A stretch of DNA of 64,000 nt from Kudoa neothunni (lineage: Eukaryota; Cnidaria): positions 2,108,001-2,172,000 of the forward strand of contig OZ199839.1 of assembly GCA_964304625.1 (NCBI GenBank). The letters are read 5' to 3'. A program made the translations under genes and the position numbers. Below, one piece after another: positions 13,558 to 25,896 of the stretch. How positions within the stretch are numbered: the first letter of the stretch is position 1; every line of letters begins with the position of its first letter. Under the pieces are notes generated by a model. The model saw nothing but the letters and a program-made list of their open reading frames with translations. It was not told the DNA's origin and made no database searches.

Positions 13558-14565
13558 TTACATCGTCCTCTTTTATATAACCAATGACTAAAGCGTTGGT
13601 CTATAACTACTTATATGAATTTTATTTCTATGCTTATATAATAAAATTTAAGTATTGTTTTTCTTTTCATTTTGTCAAAACTATTTTATCCAATAAATCT
13701 AATATAAAATTCAAAATAGTTGATTTACTATAGTATTTTATGCATCTATTAGTTGTTAATTCAAGTTGATATATTGAACGTTCAACCAGAATATTAAAAG
13801 CCTAGTTATTTTATAATAAAGATGCGCTGTTATAAAATTCTGCCTTGAGAATTGTTGAGTGTCCTTTCTGCATTTGTTTTATGAGTTTCTGAGATAGTAT
13901 AAACATTTTAGATACGAAGGTTGAACAAAATTGGGTTTTATATGATAACTTCAATCAATGACCTTACATAAGGGCTCTCAGAGATAATACAATGGATGAG
14001 GTGTGGTTCTTAAATCTCAGAAATATTTCAAAATTAGCGACTATAAAGGAAGCAAATTGTAAAATTCTAACTCAAAACACACATTTATTAGAAATTCTAC
14101 TGGCTGTTTAACAATCAAATTTTTGGAATCTTCATTATTTTTGTAGACTAACGTGCGGTTCGCATCTTTAGAACGAATTAACACCAAGATTTTATTGTAA
14201 TAACTACTGCATGAAGAAGAAAATACAACACAATATTAGAACTGTAACGAAAAACCATAGAGTAATCGAGTATTTCGAAAGTCAACCCTATAGCAGGATA
14301 AACTCAAGAACTATTAAACTTTTTAATATATTATATCTACACTTGTTTTGTATTAAATAAAAAGGATGGTATCATTAGCGCATTTGATCGCAGCTTGGTT
14401 TAAGAAAATACACGATTTTTAAAAAACAAGAGAGAAATGTTTTGTTGTTTTTAAACAATGTCAGCTACCATGTAAAATTGGAATATTCAAATGTTAAACT
14501 AATCCTTATTTCAAAAAACACTCCGAATGCTCTCCAACCCATAAATCAAAGCATAATATACTAGT
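13558..14565. other. Intergenic, AT-rich
   Basis: No exon recognised. Some of it may be the decayed 5' part of the Tigger relic that ends at 14983, but no motif can be read. Confidence 0.4.
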
Positions 14566-14983
14566 TAAAATTCCATTATAACGTATATATGATAAAACAC
14601 CACATTTTTTCCGTCGAAGTTTCAATGAAACCCGTACCTCCTAATATTTTGGATGCATTTTATTGATTGAAACATCGTGGGATTCGATGACTAAAATAAC
14701 TATTGTTAATTTTTTTATTAAGATGAAATTTAATCGCAAAAATATTTCTGTTTCTATTGATCATTTAGATAAGAACGACGATGAAAATTTAAAATTCAAA
14801 TTTTCCGATGAGATAAATGAAATGAACAATGATTCAATAACATCAAACGTCGCAGATATCGAAAATGACAATCTTTCCGAAGAACATGAAAACATCATAA
14901 AGTTAATAAATATCCAGACGATGTCACCGAAATCAAAGAAGACATTTATGAATTCAAAAATTAATAAAAATATTAATCTCTAA
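14566..14983 (+). pseudogene. Tigger transposase C-terminal fragment
   Basis: Around 14615-14690 the plus strand reads PNILDAFY, then ETSWDSMTKITIVNFFIKM in the 14663-14983 frame. This resembles the W-x-S-V-x-x-x-T-I-x-N-C-F helix that follows the DDE domain in Tigger transposases (compare LWETMTLIKDTWNSLVPETI in the 9570-11423 copy). A long Asp/Glu/Asn-rich tail follows, as in other members. The catalytic core is gone and no terminal repeats were paired. Confidence 0.65.
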
Positions 14984-15003
14984 ATCTGCCCTATTCTATT
15001 TAA

Positions 15004-15505
15004 CCCTTTGAACCCTGAATTTCATTCAATGACTGAAACATTTTTTTTTCTCATTATGTTTGATTTTAAATAATTTTATATAAAATATCCAAAAATTGGT
15101 GCAGTCATTTCAAAAATTAAAAAGATACGCACATGGTGCCGAATGGCAACATGGATTAATCTGCCCCTATAGTATACATATCAAAACATATTTTCTTCTT
15201 AGATTCATTTTTAGAATAAACTTATTTAATAGTATATGTGTATATATTTTAATGTTATTGAAACCTCAAAATTCTAAGTTCAATTTCTGGATACTCATAA
15301 CCTTTTTTATACTTGCCGTAGAGTTAGATATTCATCTGTATTGCTCTTGATATAAAACATAAAAATTTGTATAATTCGTTCATATAAAATCAAATAAACA
15401 TTAACTATATTATTATAATAACGATGGATTTAAAAAATGGAATTAAATGGTTAAACACTTACAAAATTATAATGTTGCCATTTGGCAACATGGGGATTCA
15501 AAGGG
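15004..15505. mobile_element. piggyBac-type MITE (TTAA target)
   Basis: TTAA tetranucleotides flank both sides (15000-15003, 15506-15509). The ends are inverted: CCCTTTGAACCC on the left and CCCTTTGAATCCC reading in from the right. Subterminal blocks also mirror each other (GGCAACATGG near 15147 against the CCATTTGGCAACATGGGG region near 15478). TTAA plus CCCTT ends match the larger piggyBac element at 19335-21750. The 502 bp hold no transposase; the 15096-15350 frame is not recognised. The flanks also form a small inverted pair (CTGCCCTATT / AATAGGGCAG). Confidence 0.85.
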
Positions 15506-15519
15506 TTAAACGAATTTAA

Positions 15520-15750
15520 ATAGGGCAGAGGATATTGGCACGGTAAAATTTAATCCTAAATGGCATGATCGATTGCGCAAAGAGAAATTTTAATATCAGC
15601 AACTCCAACTTACAAGCTGGTTACAGATTTGCTATTTAAGAATCTGCCATATCTAATTATTTCTGGTTCCTAAGAGCGGAGCGAAGGGCCAGAAATAATT
15701 AAATATAGTCAAAACTAGTACCAGCTGAATATTATTTACATAACCGATAG
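15520..15750 (+). repeat. Dispersed repeat family R, copy 1
   Basis: It carries GGCACGGTAAAATTTAATCC near 15537 and an AGAGCGGAGCGAAGG...CAGAAATAATTAAATA block near 15672, then AGTCAAAACTAGTACC and AATATTATTTA. The same blocks in the same order recur at 39290-39480 and inverted at 57370-57590. The AATATTATTT and TAATTAAATATAGTC parts are partly self-complementary. No coding content; probably a MITE or other short non-autonomous element. Confidence 0.7.
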
Positions 15751-16078
15751 CCATTTTCTTTAAATAATATTTAATCCAACATGTTTCGAGTGAATACAAA
15801 TATACAATCGATATTGATAAGTAAGTACATTAAATAATCATAAAAGTTAATAAAATTCAATAATATTTTTGCACAAAATGAATTGAACTAATTATCAGCC
15901 CCTTCTAGTTACTGTGATTTAAAATAAGAAAGCGAACCCATTTGTCAAAGGTTACGGACGTATGGTCCGTAATTTTTTTGAGGCTTTAATAAGTAGACGA
16001 AGGACCCCTCGTTTATTGTATTTGAAAAATTACTTAGAGTGCGCAGATGGTGAAAATTTGCCGGCTGTAATTGATATA
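15751..16078. other. Intergenic
   Basis: No feature recognised. The 15945-16280 minus frame crosses the MITE boundary at 16079 and looks like chance. Confidence 0.4.
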
Positions 16079-16675
16079 TAGTAGGCAAGCGATAATACGT
16101 AATCCTCCCGGGGCCATAAAAAAAGTGCGTATTAAACGTTGGAACCAATAATACACACCAAAGATGCGTATGCGTGAAATTGTATTTTGCGTTTTCTTTA
16201 TTTTTCAGCATGGGTATTACACTATTTAAATAGAATAACAAAAAAACATTAAGATTATTTCGCCGAAAAATAATTTGCAATTTTTATTTTAATCATATTT
16301 ATTAATAAAATATTTGTATCCTTTTACACTGGGATAAAATTTAGTAAATTGTCAGTTCTAAAAAACTATAAATATTATTTTATGTCTTATTCACTTTTCA
16401 GCGCAATATGAAATTTTTTTATATTCTTATCCTAAAATCTTTATTTATGAACATCTCTAACATTCTTTGGTTGGCGACTAATATTGCCTTGGAATACAAA
16501 TTATTCTATTTTCATTTTAATGGAAATGATCATTTTTTGATAGATATCTCAAAAAACTTTTTCAATTCGTTCAAAAATTCAACCGTCAGAATTTAAATTT
16601 TTCCCTCGTTTCTCATAAAAACAATTAAATATACGTGGTTTGGCCGAAAAAAGTTCGTATTATCGGTTAGTCCTG
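16079..16675. mobile_element. Possible Tigger-like MITE
   Basis: The left end reads AGTAGGCAAGCGATAATACG and the right end, inverted, CAGGACTAACCGATAATACG; they share the CGATAATACG core. A second, related inward end (CAGTATGCAACCGATATTAC, inverse of 16773-16792, followed by TA) lies about 115 bp further right. No transposase is present. The paired ends are imperfect, so boundaries are approximate. Confidence 0.5.
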
Positions 16676-17406
16676 TGATATAACAGATTGGAAATTTCCT
16701 AATTTAATTCAAAAATATTATAAAACGTTCCACACAATATAAACTTTGACTATGTCATATCGATGAAAGTGCGTAATATCGGTTGCATACTGTAGAATAT
16801 TTTCTCACCTGATCAACATAATTTTCAAAAAATTATCTCATTTTTAAATTTCGTGAAACGTATCATCGTGTTAGTTTCATTTTATGTAAACTAATCTTCG
16901 GCTAATTCTTAATCCGCGAATTCACGTGCGATCGTCATTCTGCATTTTTAATCTCGTTAATTTTAACGATTTAAAAATATGAACTGTTATATGTTATAGC
17001 TTCATTGAGATATATTTTTTTGTCGTTACGTGATTGAATTAAAAGATGCAAATCACCTAATTCAATAAATTAACGTCCAATAGCTTTTTAATCTATTTAA
17101 TGTGCTGTGATTAATTTTTATTACAAGATCAAATAAATTGTTATATGAAATAAATATTTTAAAATATCGACCCAGTGTAAGATACTGAGCGTAACTGATG
17201 CCTAGTTTGTGGTATTATAGCTCGAACAGTATGTGTCTTAAAAAATATTGGATTATAAGAATTTCCTCATTAATTATTCATAATATGAAAAAATGAATAA
17301 TCTTCTTAAACATTCGAGGCCAAAATTGGTGCTCTTTCATCACATTCGGTAAAATAAATTCGTAGTGGTAGTCAATAAGATATTATTTCCTGCATTTTCT
17401 AAATAA
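16676..17406. other. Intergenic upstream of gene C
   Basis: The last ~300 bp resemble the sequence upstream of gene D (for example GTGATTAATTTTTATTAC near 17107 and 22536), so the C/D duplication included the upstream region and possibly shared control sequences. Confidence 0.55.
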
Positions 17407-18599
17407 ATGGATATCGAAGAAAAATACAATTTACCAACCTATTTTGAAAGCGTTTGCTCAGAATTAGAGGCGTTAAACTTAGAGGACGAATCCTGGAAAG
17501 ATGCGACCGGAGTATTCCATCATCTAATTGTATATGATTTAAATATGTTCATATAGTTAATATATAAATTACCAACAAACGAAGAAAGAGTAAGGCTTTT
17601 GCTTCGTGTAATGTCCACTCATAAATCACCCCGAGTATCACCTAATCGTTGATTAACATTACGCAAGTAATTTGTGTTTTAGTTGAGAAGGACAGCTACT
17701 TCAATACTCAAAGTCATATTATCAGGGTTGCTTCATAGAAATGACACTTCGGATGCATTTATCAATGAATGCAAGTCCTGCGTTGCCAATCTAATTATCG
17801 TTGACCACGATGAAATCTATCAAAACGAACTTATTTCAATTGGTTTTACCCTTATTGAAGTTCTTATTAAAGGAAAGAAAGATAAATGGGAGGCTATTTC
17901 AGAATTTGTAATAAGATTACTATCAGCGGATCACCCAATAATAACGGAATTGATACATAAATCATTGAAGTACATTTTTTGTTTTTCAGTTTGACCTCAT
18001 AAACTCCTAGAGAACATCATCATTTGTTCGGCAAAATAAAAACAAGTTATTCGTCGCAATATGGGAAATTTTTGATAGCATGTTTTAAAGAGGCGGCCTA
18101 CAAACCCAAAGTAAAAAAAATTTGGTTCATCGATTACTTTAATAGAAACATCATAAAACAGTTTGATTCGACGTAGGAATTTTTAGATTATATATCGACT
18201 AAAAATATTTTTTAAATATCTATTTCTGCAACATTTGTTTTCAACTTTATTTAGGTAGCATTATTTGGATTGAACATGTGGCAATATGTATTTTGCTGTC
18301 AAAAATCCTTATATTGCAAAAGAAAGTTTTTCAAAATGATACCTTATTTGACCGACGCACTGTATAAGGTGGCCATGACAGCCGAAGGATATGAATTTGT
18401 GAAGCGTTTCAAATGCGCCTTTTACCTGAATAGGCGACTATTCCAATCAAATAGCAAAGATATTATCAGACAAATTGTTTCACTACTACATTATCCTACT
18501 ATCGATAAAATGGTTGAATCAGAGCTTCTTACTCTTATTTCTTTACTGAAAGATTTCAGAAATCATTTGCATTTGGTGAATGACAATACTTGGTTATGA
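17407..18599 (+). CDS. Tandem unknown-family gene C (five exons)
   Basis: Exons 17407-17511, 17557-17634, 17683-17969, 18011-18110 and 18255-18599 give 304 residues. Introns are 45, 48, 41 and 144 bp, GT..AG, in family-standard phases. Landmarks: MDIEEKYNLPTYFESVCSEL, LPTNEERVRLLLRVMSTHKS, CVANLIIVDHDEIYQNELIS, KGKKDKWEAISEFVIRLLSA, then ALFGLNMWQYVFCCQKSLYC. It is very similar to gene D (LRRTATSILKVILSGLL is shared exactly at the start of exon 3), so C and D are the youngest pair. It ends near the VNDNTWL segment and lacks the lysine-rich tail of D. Function unknown. Confidence 0.8.
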
Positions 18600-19330
18600 G
18601 ATTTTATCAAAACCCCACAAAAAGATAAAGAGGTCCACGCTGTCTGATATCAACATGCCCAACTTTCGCTGACATCATTATTCTAATTAACGTCTAAGTT
18701 TGAATCCGTCATTTGTTTATTTATGGTTCTTTTCTGAATTTATTATGTTTTTACTCTTTGTTTTGAATAATAGAGAAATATTATAATTCATAATCTACGT
18801 TATAAATTTGTATACTTACATAAATAAATTTATAATTTATATTAACCTATAAGAGTGTCATGAAATCCCCTATTTAAACGATAAATTACAAATGTCTGAT
18901 GTTACCTAAAAATTGAATACAAACGGAATACTGGAAACAATCTCGCTAGAATGCTTACCATTTAAATTATATAAAAAATGCACGAATTTCCGCATTCTGA
19001 CATATTAATGTAAATATTCCCCCAAATTTTTTTCTGCTTAAATATTCGCCACAGAGCATTCTAATTTACCTAATATTAGAATTTGGAAATTTTAGAATTA
19101 TTTTTGACTAAACGCTTCTACCAAATATGGATTAAAAAAGTTTTAGCATTTTCCCCAAAATTTTTTATTGAGTTTGCACATGCAAGAAAAATAAATTTCT
19201 TATTTTTAACTAGAAATGTCGTCATTCAGGTAATAGTCGGTATAATTTTTATTAAGAAAAATTTTCAGTGTTAATGCATTCTAGTTTTTCTAACTAATAA
19301 ATATGGAGTTTATTTAATGCACTTTTCATA
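18600..19330. other. Intergenic after gene C
   Basis: The first ~250 bp may be 3' UTR or decayed tail sequence. The 19083-19274 frame is unrecognised and hydrophobic by AT bias. Nothing else seen. Confidence 0.4.
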
Positions 19331-19334
19331 TTAA

Positions 19335-21750
19335 CCCTTCTGACCCGAAAAAAAATCGAGAAAAAATATTTTCCATTATATATCATTTCCAGATATAAAA
19401 TTAAAGTGGAATACACTACCTTTGGTTTAGAAAGTATTATAAATAATTAAATAACTACATGATGCCATATAGCATCGTTCGGCGACTCAAATTGTAAGAT
19501 AGTTGTCACTACACATGCGTTTATATTAAGCGAATATAGAAAACACTGATTTTATCAAAATAACTTAAAATTTACATATTAAACAATGAAAATTTATTTA
19601 GCATGATATGAAACAAAACAATTTTTGCCACTATTGAGACATAGATGCAAGTTACATTTAATGAAAAAGGTTCCGCAATACATGTCACATAATTTGCACC
19701 TTTTTTGGTTTGATCCATGTCTGGAAAATGAAAATATCCATCAAACAGAGCGTTCGACGTTATTCCATTCTCACTAGTTTTATACCTTCTAGCGACAAAG
19801 ATTGGAGTACTTAAAATCTTAGTTGAAGCAGACGGTCGACCTCTCTTTGGGATTAAGCTGACATTTTGACCAAAAAAACCAAGTCTTCACTTACTTCGAT
19901 GCAAAACTCTTGTAAATCCATCATTTGTTTGGTTTTTACACCAAGCGAGTTACATTGCCATCGGTAGAGAAGCCATCCATTTAGAGGGCACAGATTTAAA
20001 CACCAAAATAATATTCGGTTATACCATTTGCATGATTCGTGGTCCAAACGATACTAAGCCATTAGAATGTCAAATAAATCAACACCACCATGTGTTTGTT
20101 GTACGTTTTGACCATGTTAGGGTAGGTTATTGTTATCATATTCTTTGCTTCCTTGTCGAATCGAGGTATAGAGGAGAGAGGAAACACAGAGTAATAGGTT
20201 GACGATACGTTAACAATAGACCCATCAAGCCATATTAAAACGTTAATTTTGGTCCCATTCAAATGGTAGATTCCAAACTCGAAACTTCATTCCTCTAACT
20301 TTTTCATATGTTTGTTACCCTTGAAGGGGCGTTTATCCATGCGATTTTTTCTGATGGTGGAGGTTGAGAAATAATTATCATAATATATATGATAAGTTTT
20401 GTGGGGTAGTGTCTCGCAGAGCTTCATCACGATATCGGAGGAGTTGTTCCCAGTGCTTGTTCGGGGAGTAATTGTAGGCCTACCGCCAAAAAAGAAATCA
20501 TGGATTATTCCACCCTCGCCGTTTCTTGTGTAAACTTTGAAACCTAGTTCGTAGGTTTTGATGAGAGATAACGTTTTAAGTTTGTTTTACCATTGAATGG
20601 GATCATCTGTTCGTCAATCGACTGGTTGTACTCAGGTTCGACTTCCAAATGTACTCGTTTCATTATATTAAGGACAGGCTTTATTTTATAAAATAGGACG
20701 TATCCAGAATGGTCCGGTGATGGTATGGCATTGTTGTTGTTATCGCAAAAATGAAGATATCGTAGTAGTAGCCCGAACTTATCTCTGGTCATTCGCTCAG
20801 TTATAGTATTGTAGCTCGGCTATTTGACCAATAAATTTTGTACCTTGGCAATTTTACAATTGACGTACGTACGAGAATCCCGATGAGTAAACGAATTTCT
20901 TCAACCGTTGTTTTAAATGTTGAATTTAAACAGAAGAATATTTATTTGTTTCATCAGTTATCAACTCAAACAGCTCATCAGTAAAGAACCGATTAAAATA
21001 AGAATATGGATCCATAATGGTATTGTCAATATCTTTAAACAATAATTCAGATTCACTTAATTGCGGCATTTCGATGAACTCATTAAAAATCCATCTTGTC
21101 TCTGAGACAGTCTGTTATGTATGTAATGGCGGGTGCGCAGATATATAGTGTTCGGTTTGGCATTGTGTTTGTCTTGGCGCTTACATTCATCACACAGTCC
21201 CTTCTGAGTCACTTTCGTTTTCAGACAAGGAGCAGTCACTTGAAGAAATATTGTTTTCATCATTATCAGATTGATTTTCGGCATCAGATTTGTCAGGGTC
21301 TGGGAGCGGCTCTAATTGTTTTAATACTCTGCCTGGTTTTATTATTTTCGCGACAAAATTGGCATCCATCACAAATCTTCACCAGATATCGTATGCGCTC
21401 CGAATGATGCCATATGGCGTCATTCGTTGTTTCACCTCCCGAACCCGCTATATATCATTATTTTTAAAATTGGATCCAATTTTTGAAATTTATTTGCTTA
21501 ATAATAAATGATTATATTTTTAATTTTAAAAATATAGATTCGTTATTTCGTAAATATCGATACAATAATCCATTTTTTGTTAGCACCGTTCGCGCTATTT
21601 GTTTCCTATTTTGTAATGAACAAACAATAGATAATTCTAAATTTTTAAATTTATTTAATAAAGCATGTGTTATATTTTTATACAACGATAGATTTAAATT
21701 GTAGATACAAAGATGGAATAGATATTCCGGCATCATTCGAGTCGAAAGGG
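19335..21750 (-). mobile_element. piggyBac DNA transposon
   Basis: TTAA flanks lie at 19331-19334 and 21751-21754. Terminal inverted repeats are CCCTTCTGACCCGAA (left) and CCCTTTCGACTCGAA (inverted right). Internal inverted blocks around ATGATGCCATAT occur near 19460 and 21406, as piggyBac elements often have. The enclosed minus-strand transposase is broken. Length 2.4 kb is normal for the superfamily. Confidence 0.93.
19853..21372 (-). pseudogene. piggyBac transposase (DDE_Tnp_1_7), frame-broken
   Basis: Minus-strand pieces in order: an acidic N-terminus (21372-21190, DPDKSDAENQSDNDENN); the domain start with TRDKFGLLLRYLHFCDN and PEYNQSIDEQMIPFNGKTNL (20792-20544), which contains the first conserved aspartate; a middle part around 20262-20062 (INVLIWLDGSIVNVSSTYYS), matching the W-x-D-x-K/R core; and MDHESCKWYNRILFWCLNLC with the conserved catalytic-domain end (20047-19853). 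A cysteine-rich C-terminal trace follows near 19640-19700. Several indels and stops divide the frames. In the family this enzyme excises and inserts DNA precisely at TTAA. It encodes the enzyme of the enclosing element and is not functional as read. Confidence 0.9.
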
Positions 21751-21754
21751 TTAA

Positions 21755-22019
21755 ACCGACCATAAACATGTGTTAATTCTGTTGTTGAATTCAAGTAATC
21801 CGATAAACAAACTTTAAATTGACAAAATCACCATTTCCAACACATTTATGGGAACATTTGGAAATGTGAAAACGATTTTTGAAATATTGTGACTTTTAAA
21901 AAATTTCATAAATGTCTCTATAATATAAAGAAAAAATTGACGCACATGCGTACTTGGTGACACACAGACACCTCAGCTTTAATTATAATCGTTAGATTTC
22001 CACCCCAATTTTATTTTGA
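21755..22019. other. Intergenic
   Basis: No feature recognised. Confidence 0.4.
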
Positions 22020-22195
22020 AGGTGTTTTTACATTAACTTTTTTGATGTAAGACAAAAAAAATTTCTACTCATTTTTATGAAAGTTTTAATAAAGATTACA
22101 AAAAATGGAGAGGAGTTATCTTCCATTTGTACACCATAATATTGTTGGCGAAATTCACTTGGGGTAGAAATCTACCCCATTTTATTTAGAAGATT
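22020..22195 (+). repeat. Dispersed repeat with GGGGTAGAAATCTACCCC palindrome, copy 1
   Basis: It shares TTTACATTAACTTTTTT, GGAGTTAT..TTCCATTTGTA and AAATTCACTTGGGGTA blocks with 45630-45835. It ends in the perfect palindrome GGGGTAGAAATCTACCCC at 22161-22178. Related palindromes sit at the subterminal positions of the piggyBac derivative at 44259-45368 and near 38640, so this is probably a fragment of a piggyBac-type non-autonomous element. Confidence 0.6.
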
Positions 22196-22837
22196 AAGTC
22201 AACCAACTCTAATTTTGTTGGATTGCTATATTTCATCCTTAGCGATTGTCAATTATTAAATCTGTCCATGAGAAAAAAGAATTCGTATTTTATGCAAGCA
22301 TTAGGTGCTCAATTGTAGCAAATGCATAACCATAATATCCAAAATAATATATTGAATAAAAATAAGTCATTCCAGCCAGAAATTATAGCATACATATAAC
22401 GCAAATCTAGGTTTAAAAATATAGGATTAATATTCGAACTAATTGTGATCTTAATCTGAAATTCGGCCATTATTCTGCATTTTAACCGAGTGAATAAATT
22501 AAAGGTTATTAATTTATGAAACATTTTAATGTGTGGTGATTAATTTTTATTACGAGATCAAAGGGGTTGTTGATGTAAGAAGTTCTTTAAATAGTCGTCC
22601 AGCATAGCATATTGATCGGAATGTTGAATTATATTTTTTGGAATTAGAGTTTGTTTAATTGATAATCTTTTTATATGTTTAGATTGTGATATTATTCCCC
22701 ACTTATTATTTATAAGATTAAATAAATGGATAAGCTCCTTATTTATTCGAGGTACACATTAGTGTTTTCACTTCATTCGGAAAGATAAATTCTTAGTGAT
22801 AGCTAATAAGATAATTTCCTCTTCATTTTCTAAATAA
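22196..22837. other. Intergenic upstream of gene D
   Basis: The part after about 22520 matches the upstream region of gene C. No promoter element can be named with confidence. Confidence 0.5.
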
Positions 22838-24101
22838 ATGGATAATAATGAAAAATACGATATACCAACCTATTTTGAAAGTTTTTGCTCAGAATTAGAG
22901 GAATTAAACTTAGAGGACGAATCTTGGAAAAAAGCGAGTGGAGTATTCTATCACCTAGTTGTAAATGAGTTGAATATGGAAATATAGTTAATATACAAAT
23001 TACCAACAAACGAAGAAAGAATAAGGCTCCTGTTTCGTGTACTGTCCTCTCATAAATCACCCCAAGTACCCAATTGTTGATTAGAGTTAAACGAGTAATT
23101 TGTGTTATAGTTGAGAAGGACAGCCACTTCAATACTCAAGGTCATATTATCAGGACTGCTTTCTAGAAATGACACTTCGGATGAATTTATCAATGAATGC
23201 AAATCTTGCATTGCCAATCTGATTATTGTCGATTATGATGTGACCTATCAAAATGAGCTCATTTCAATTGGTTTTATCCTTATTGGAATCCTTATTAAAG
23301 GAAAAAAAAATAAATGGGAGATTATTTCAGAATTTATAATAAGATTGCTATCGGCGGATCAACCAGTCATAACGGAATTAATACTTCAATCATTAAAGTA
23401 TATTTTTTATTTTTCAGTTTGACCTTATACATTCCTAGAGATCATCATCATTTGTTTGGTAAAGCTAAATATAGCTACTCGTCGCAGTACAGGAAATTTT
23501 TGGTGGCATGTTTTAAAGAGGCGGTCTATAAACCCAAAGTAAGCATATTTATCGAGTTAGGATTTATTTATTAGTGACATCACAATAGAGTTTGATTCAC
23601 GTTAGGAATTTTTAAATCATATCTCGATTAAATATATCTTTTAAATACCTGTCTAAAAACGTTGTTCTCAACATTATTTAGGTGGCATTATTTGGAATGA
23701 ACATGTGGCAATATATATTTTGCTGTCAAAAATCTTTATATTGCAAAAGGAAATTTTCAAAAATCATACCCCATCTATTGGATGCATTGGATGAAGTGGC
23801 CCCTACGACCGAAGGGTATGAGTTTGTGAAACGTTTCAGATGTGCATTTTATTTGAACGAATCACTGTTCGAATTTTGCAGCAAAGATGTTATTCAGAGG
23901 ATTGTTGAACTAATGTATAAGGCAAACATTGACAAATCAACGGAATCTGAGCTCTTTGGTCTTCTCTCCTTGTTAAGAGACTTGAGGGATAAATTATTGG
24001 TATTAAACGACGGTATTCCCTGGTATGATTGGGTTAGAAAAAAACAGAAAAAGACAAAAAAGTCTTCAAAATCTGATAACAGCGATTTCAAACTTGGATA
24101 A
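22838..24101 (+). CDS. Tandem unknown-family gene D (five exons, longest member)
   Basis: Exons 22838-22942, 22988-23065, 23111-23397, 23439-23538 and 23682-24101 give 329 residues. Introns are 45, 45, 41 and 143 bp, GT..AG. Landmarks: YDIPTYFESFCSELEEL, LPTNEERIRLLFRVLSSHKS, CIANLIIVDYDVTYQNELIS, KGKKNKWEIISEFIIRLLSA, LFGKAKYSYSSQYRKFLVAC, ALFGMNMWQYIFCCQKSLYC, and FSKIIPHLLDALDEVAP. After the shared SELFGLLSLLRDLRDKLLV helix it adds a unique basic tail, WVRKKQKKTKKSSKSDNSD, which could be a nuclear localisation or nucleic-acid-binding tail (inference). Exon 1 encodes exactly 35 residues in all four genes. Best representative for any homology search because it is complete and longest. Confidence 0.82.
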
Positions 24102-25896
24102 GATCGAGATTCTGATAAACTTCTACATTAAAATTATTTATATGTTTTTAGTTTTGTTACTTGAAATATTTTGCATATGTCTAGTACTGATTATTATATC
24201 TATTAATTTAGTATACTCAAACATAAAGTCTAATTCTAAATTTTTATATATAAAAATAAATATCATTTATACAAATTAACCCTCATTATCACATATTATC
24301 ACATTATGTTTCAAAATTTGAAACATCTGACGGGTGATCATTTTTTAAATTTTTAAGATATATCATTAAACTTAAATCATGCAATAATCTTAAAAAGACA
24401 ATAGATGGTTTTTCAATATGGCGAATATAATTCATAAAAATTATATTTTATTTTTATTTTATTGTCGGCGTAAATAATGAAGTTTACGCCTCAGATAGGT
24501 TAATTATGTTTTATGTATGGTTAAATTAATATTTCTCGTTTTTTCCTTCGCTGGTTCTAAAGTTGTACGCAGAAATAAATAGAATAACAAACACTCATTC
24601 ATACAACGATGTCAAATTCCCCAAGCATTTTAGTTGAAGTTAGAAACGTAGTTACAATTTCTAGTAACCGTAGATTATTTATGTCTGATGTTATTCATGT
24701 GAGAAAGTACAATTAATTGATTAACATGAGCCTTTTTAACCATGGTGAGAGTTAAGGTGTTTCTTACTCAATTTAACCTTTAAGGGACCGAGCGGGGTCT
24801 ACCGAGACTCCAAGATACGTTTTTTTATCATAGTTCTAAAAATCGTCTTCGGTTGATGTTAAAATTATTAGAATACTCATAAAACACGTAAACCTATATG
24901 TGTGGAAGAAAATCTTTTTTCTCTTTTTTTTAACTTTATAAGAAAACACATTATTTTGATTGCATGCAATTATAAATGTTCCTAACTTAAATTATTTATT
25001 TTATTAATAATAATTTTAGTGAAATATTAAAAAATATATTTTGTTTAGACATTAAATGTGTTGGAAAATAACGACAAAAATCTCAGAAGATAGCCGCTAT
25101 ATATTACCTATAATTAATCCGACTGATCTCCTACGTTTTGTTGCTTTTCCTAAGACATTGAATTTGTTGTTCTTGACAAATAATTAAAATAATGCTGGAA
25201 ATTCCATCCGTGATTATTCCAAGGGTGAGACAACATCTGAATATATAATGTCTGAATAGGACCTGGAATGCATGGATGAATGCGTTATGACATTGAGAAA
25301 TGCGATGACCAATCAGGTCGTACTGATTATATACATAAGCATGTCTAAAATGTTTCAATGTTTTTCCTTAAATATTAATCCTCCAAAGTATAATTAAAAC
25401 TAACATTACTTTTTGTGCACTCTTTATAATTTCTCAATTTTTTATCTATTTTACTAAATTTTTGTACAGTATATAATAATAAAATTAGGAAGAAATAATC
25501 ACAATAGTATGAAAAATGTTTATCTCCGGAGGATTTTTCAGGTCAAATTGACCCCAAGGTTTTATTTTACGATTATACTATAAAAAAATTTTAAACAATA
25601 AAGAGGTGATGTTTTATGAATTCCACCGACTCATTCTTTGGTAAAATGGTGACTAATATATTGTTTAATCTGTGTTAATATATTATTAATAATCTCGGAT
25701 CCTGTTCGCAAATGATCCTACGAAGAATGGATATTTCGCGTTCATTGTTTTAATCGATAAGTTGAGGAATCTATATTCCTCACGCAACAAAACGATTATA
25801 TAAATTTTCAAAAATTTGATCCTAATTATATAATTATTTGAACAATTTTTAAATATTGAGGGATGAGAAAATAACATTCAAAATTATTGAATGATA
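24102..25896. other. AT-rich intergenic after the array
   Basis: No further copy of the array family is present. Small frames (25131-25358, 25686-25877) show no known domain. TTAACC-type motifs at 24278 and 24768 could be worn piggyBac-type ends but could not be paired. Confidence 0.45.

Noticed and set aside
6497-24101. Array genes as transposon-encoded proteins
   Set aside because: No terminal repeats bracket each unit, and the conserved multi-intron structure with intact frames is unlike the intronless, decayed transposases in this window.
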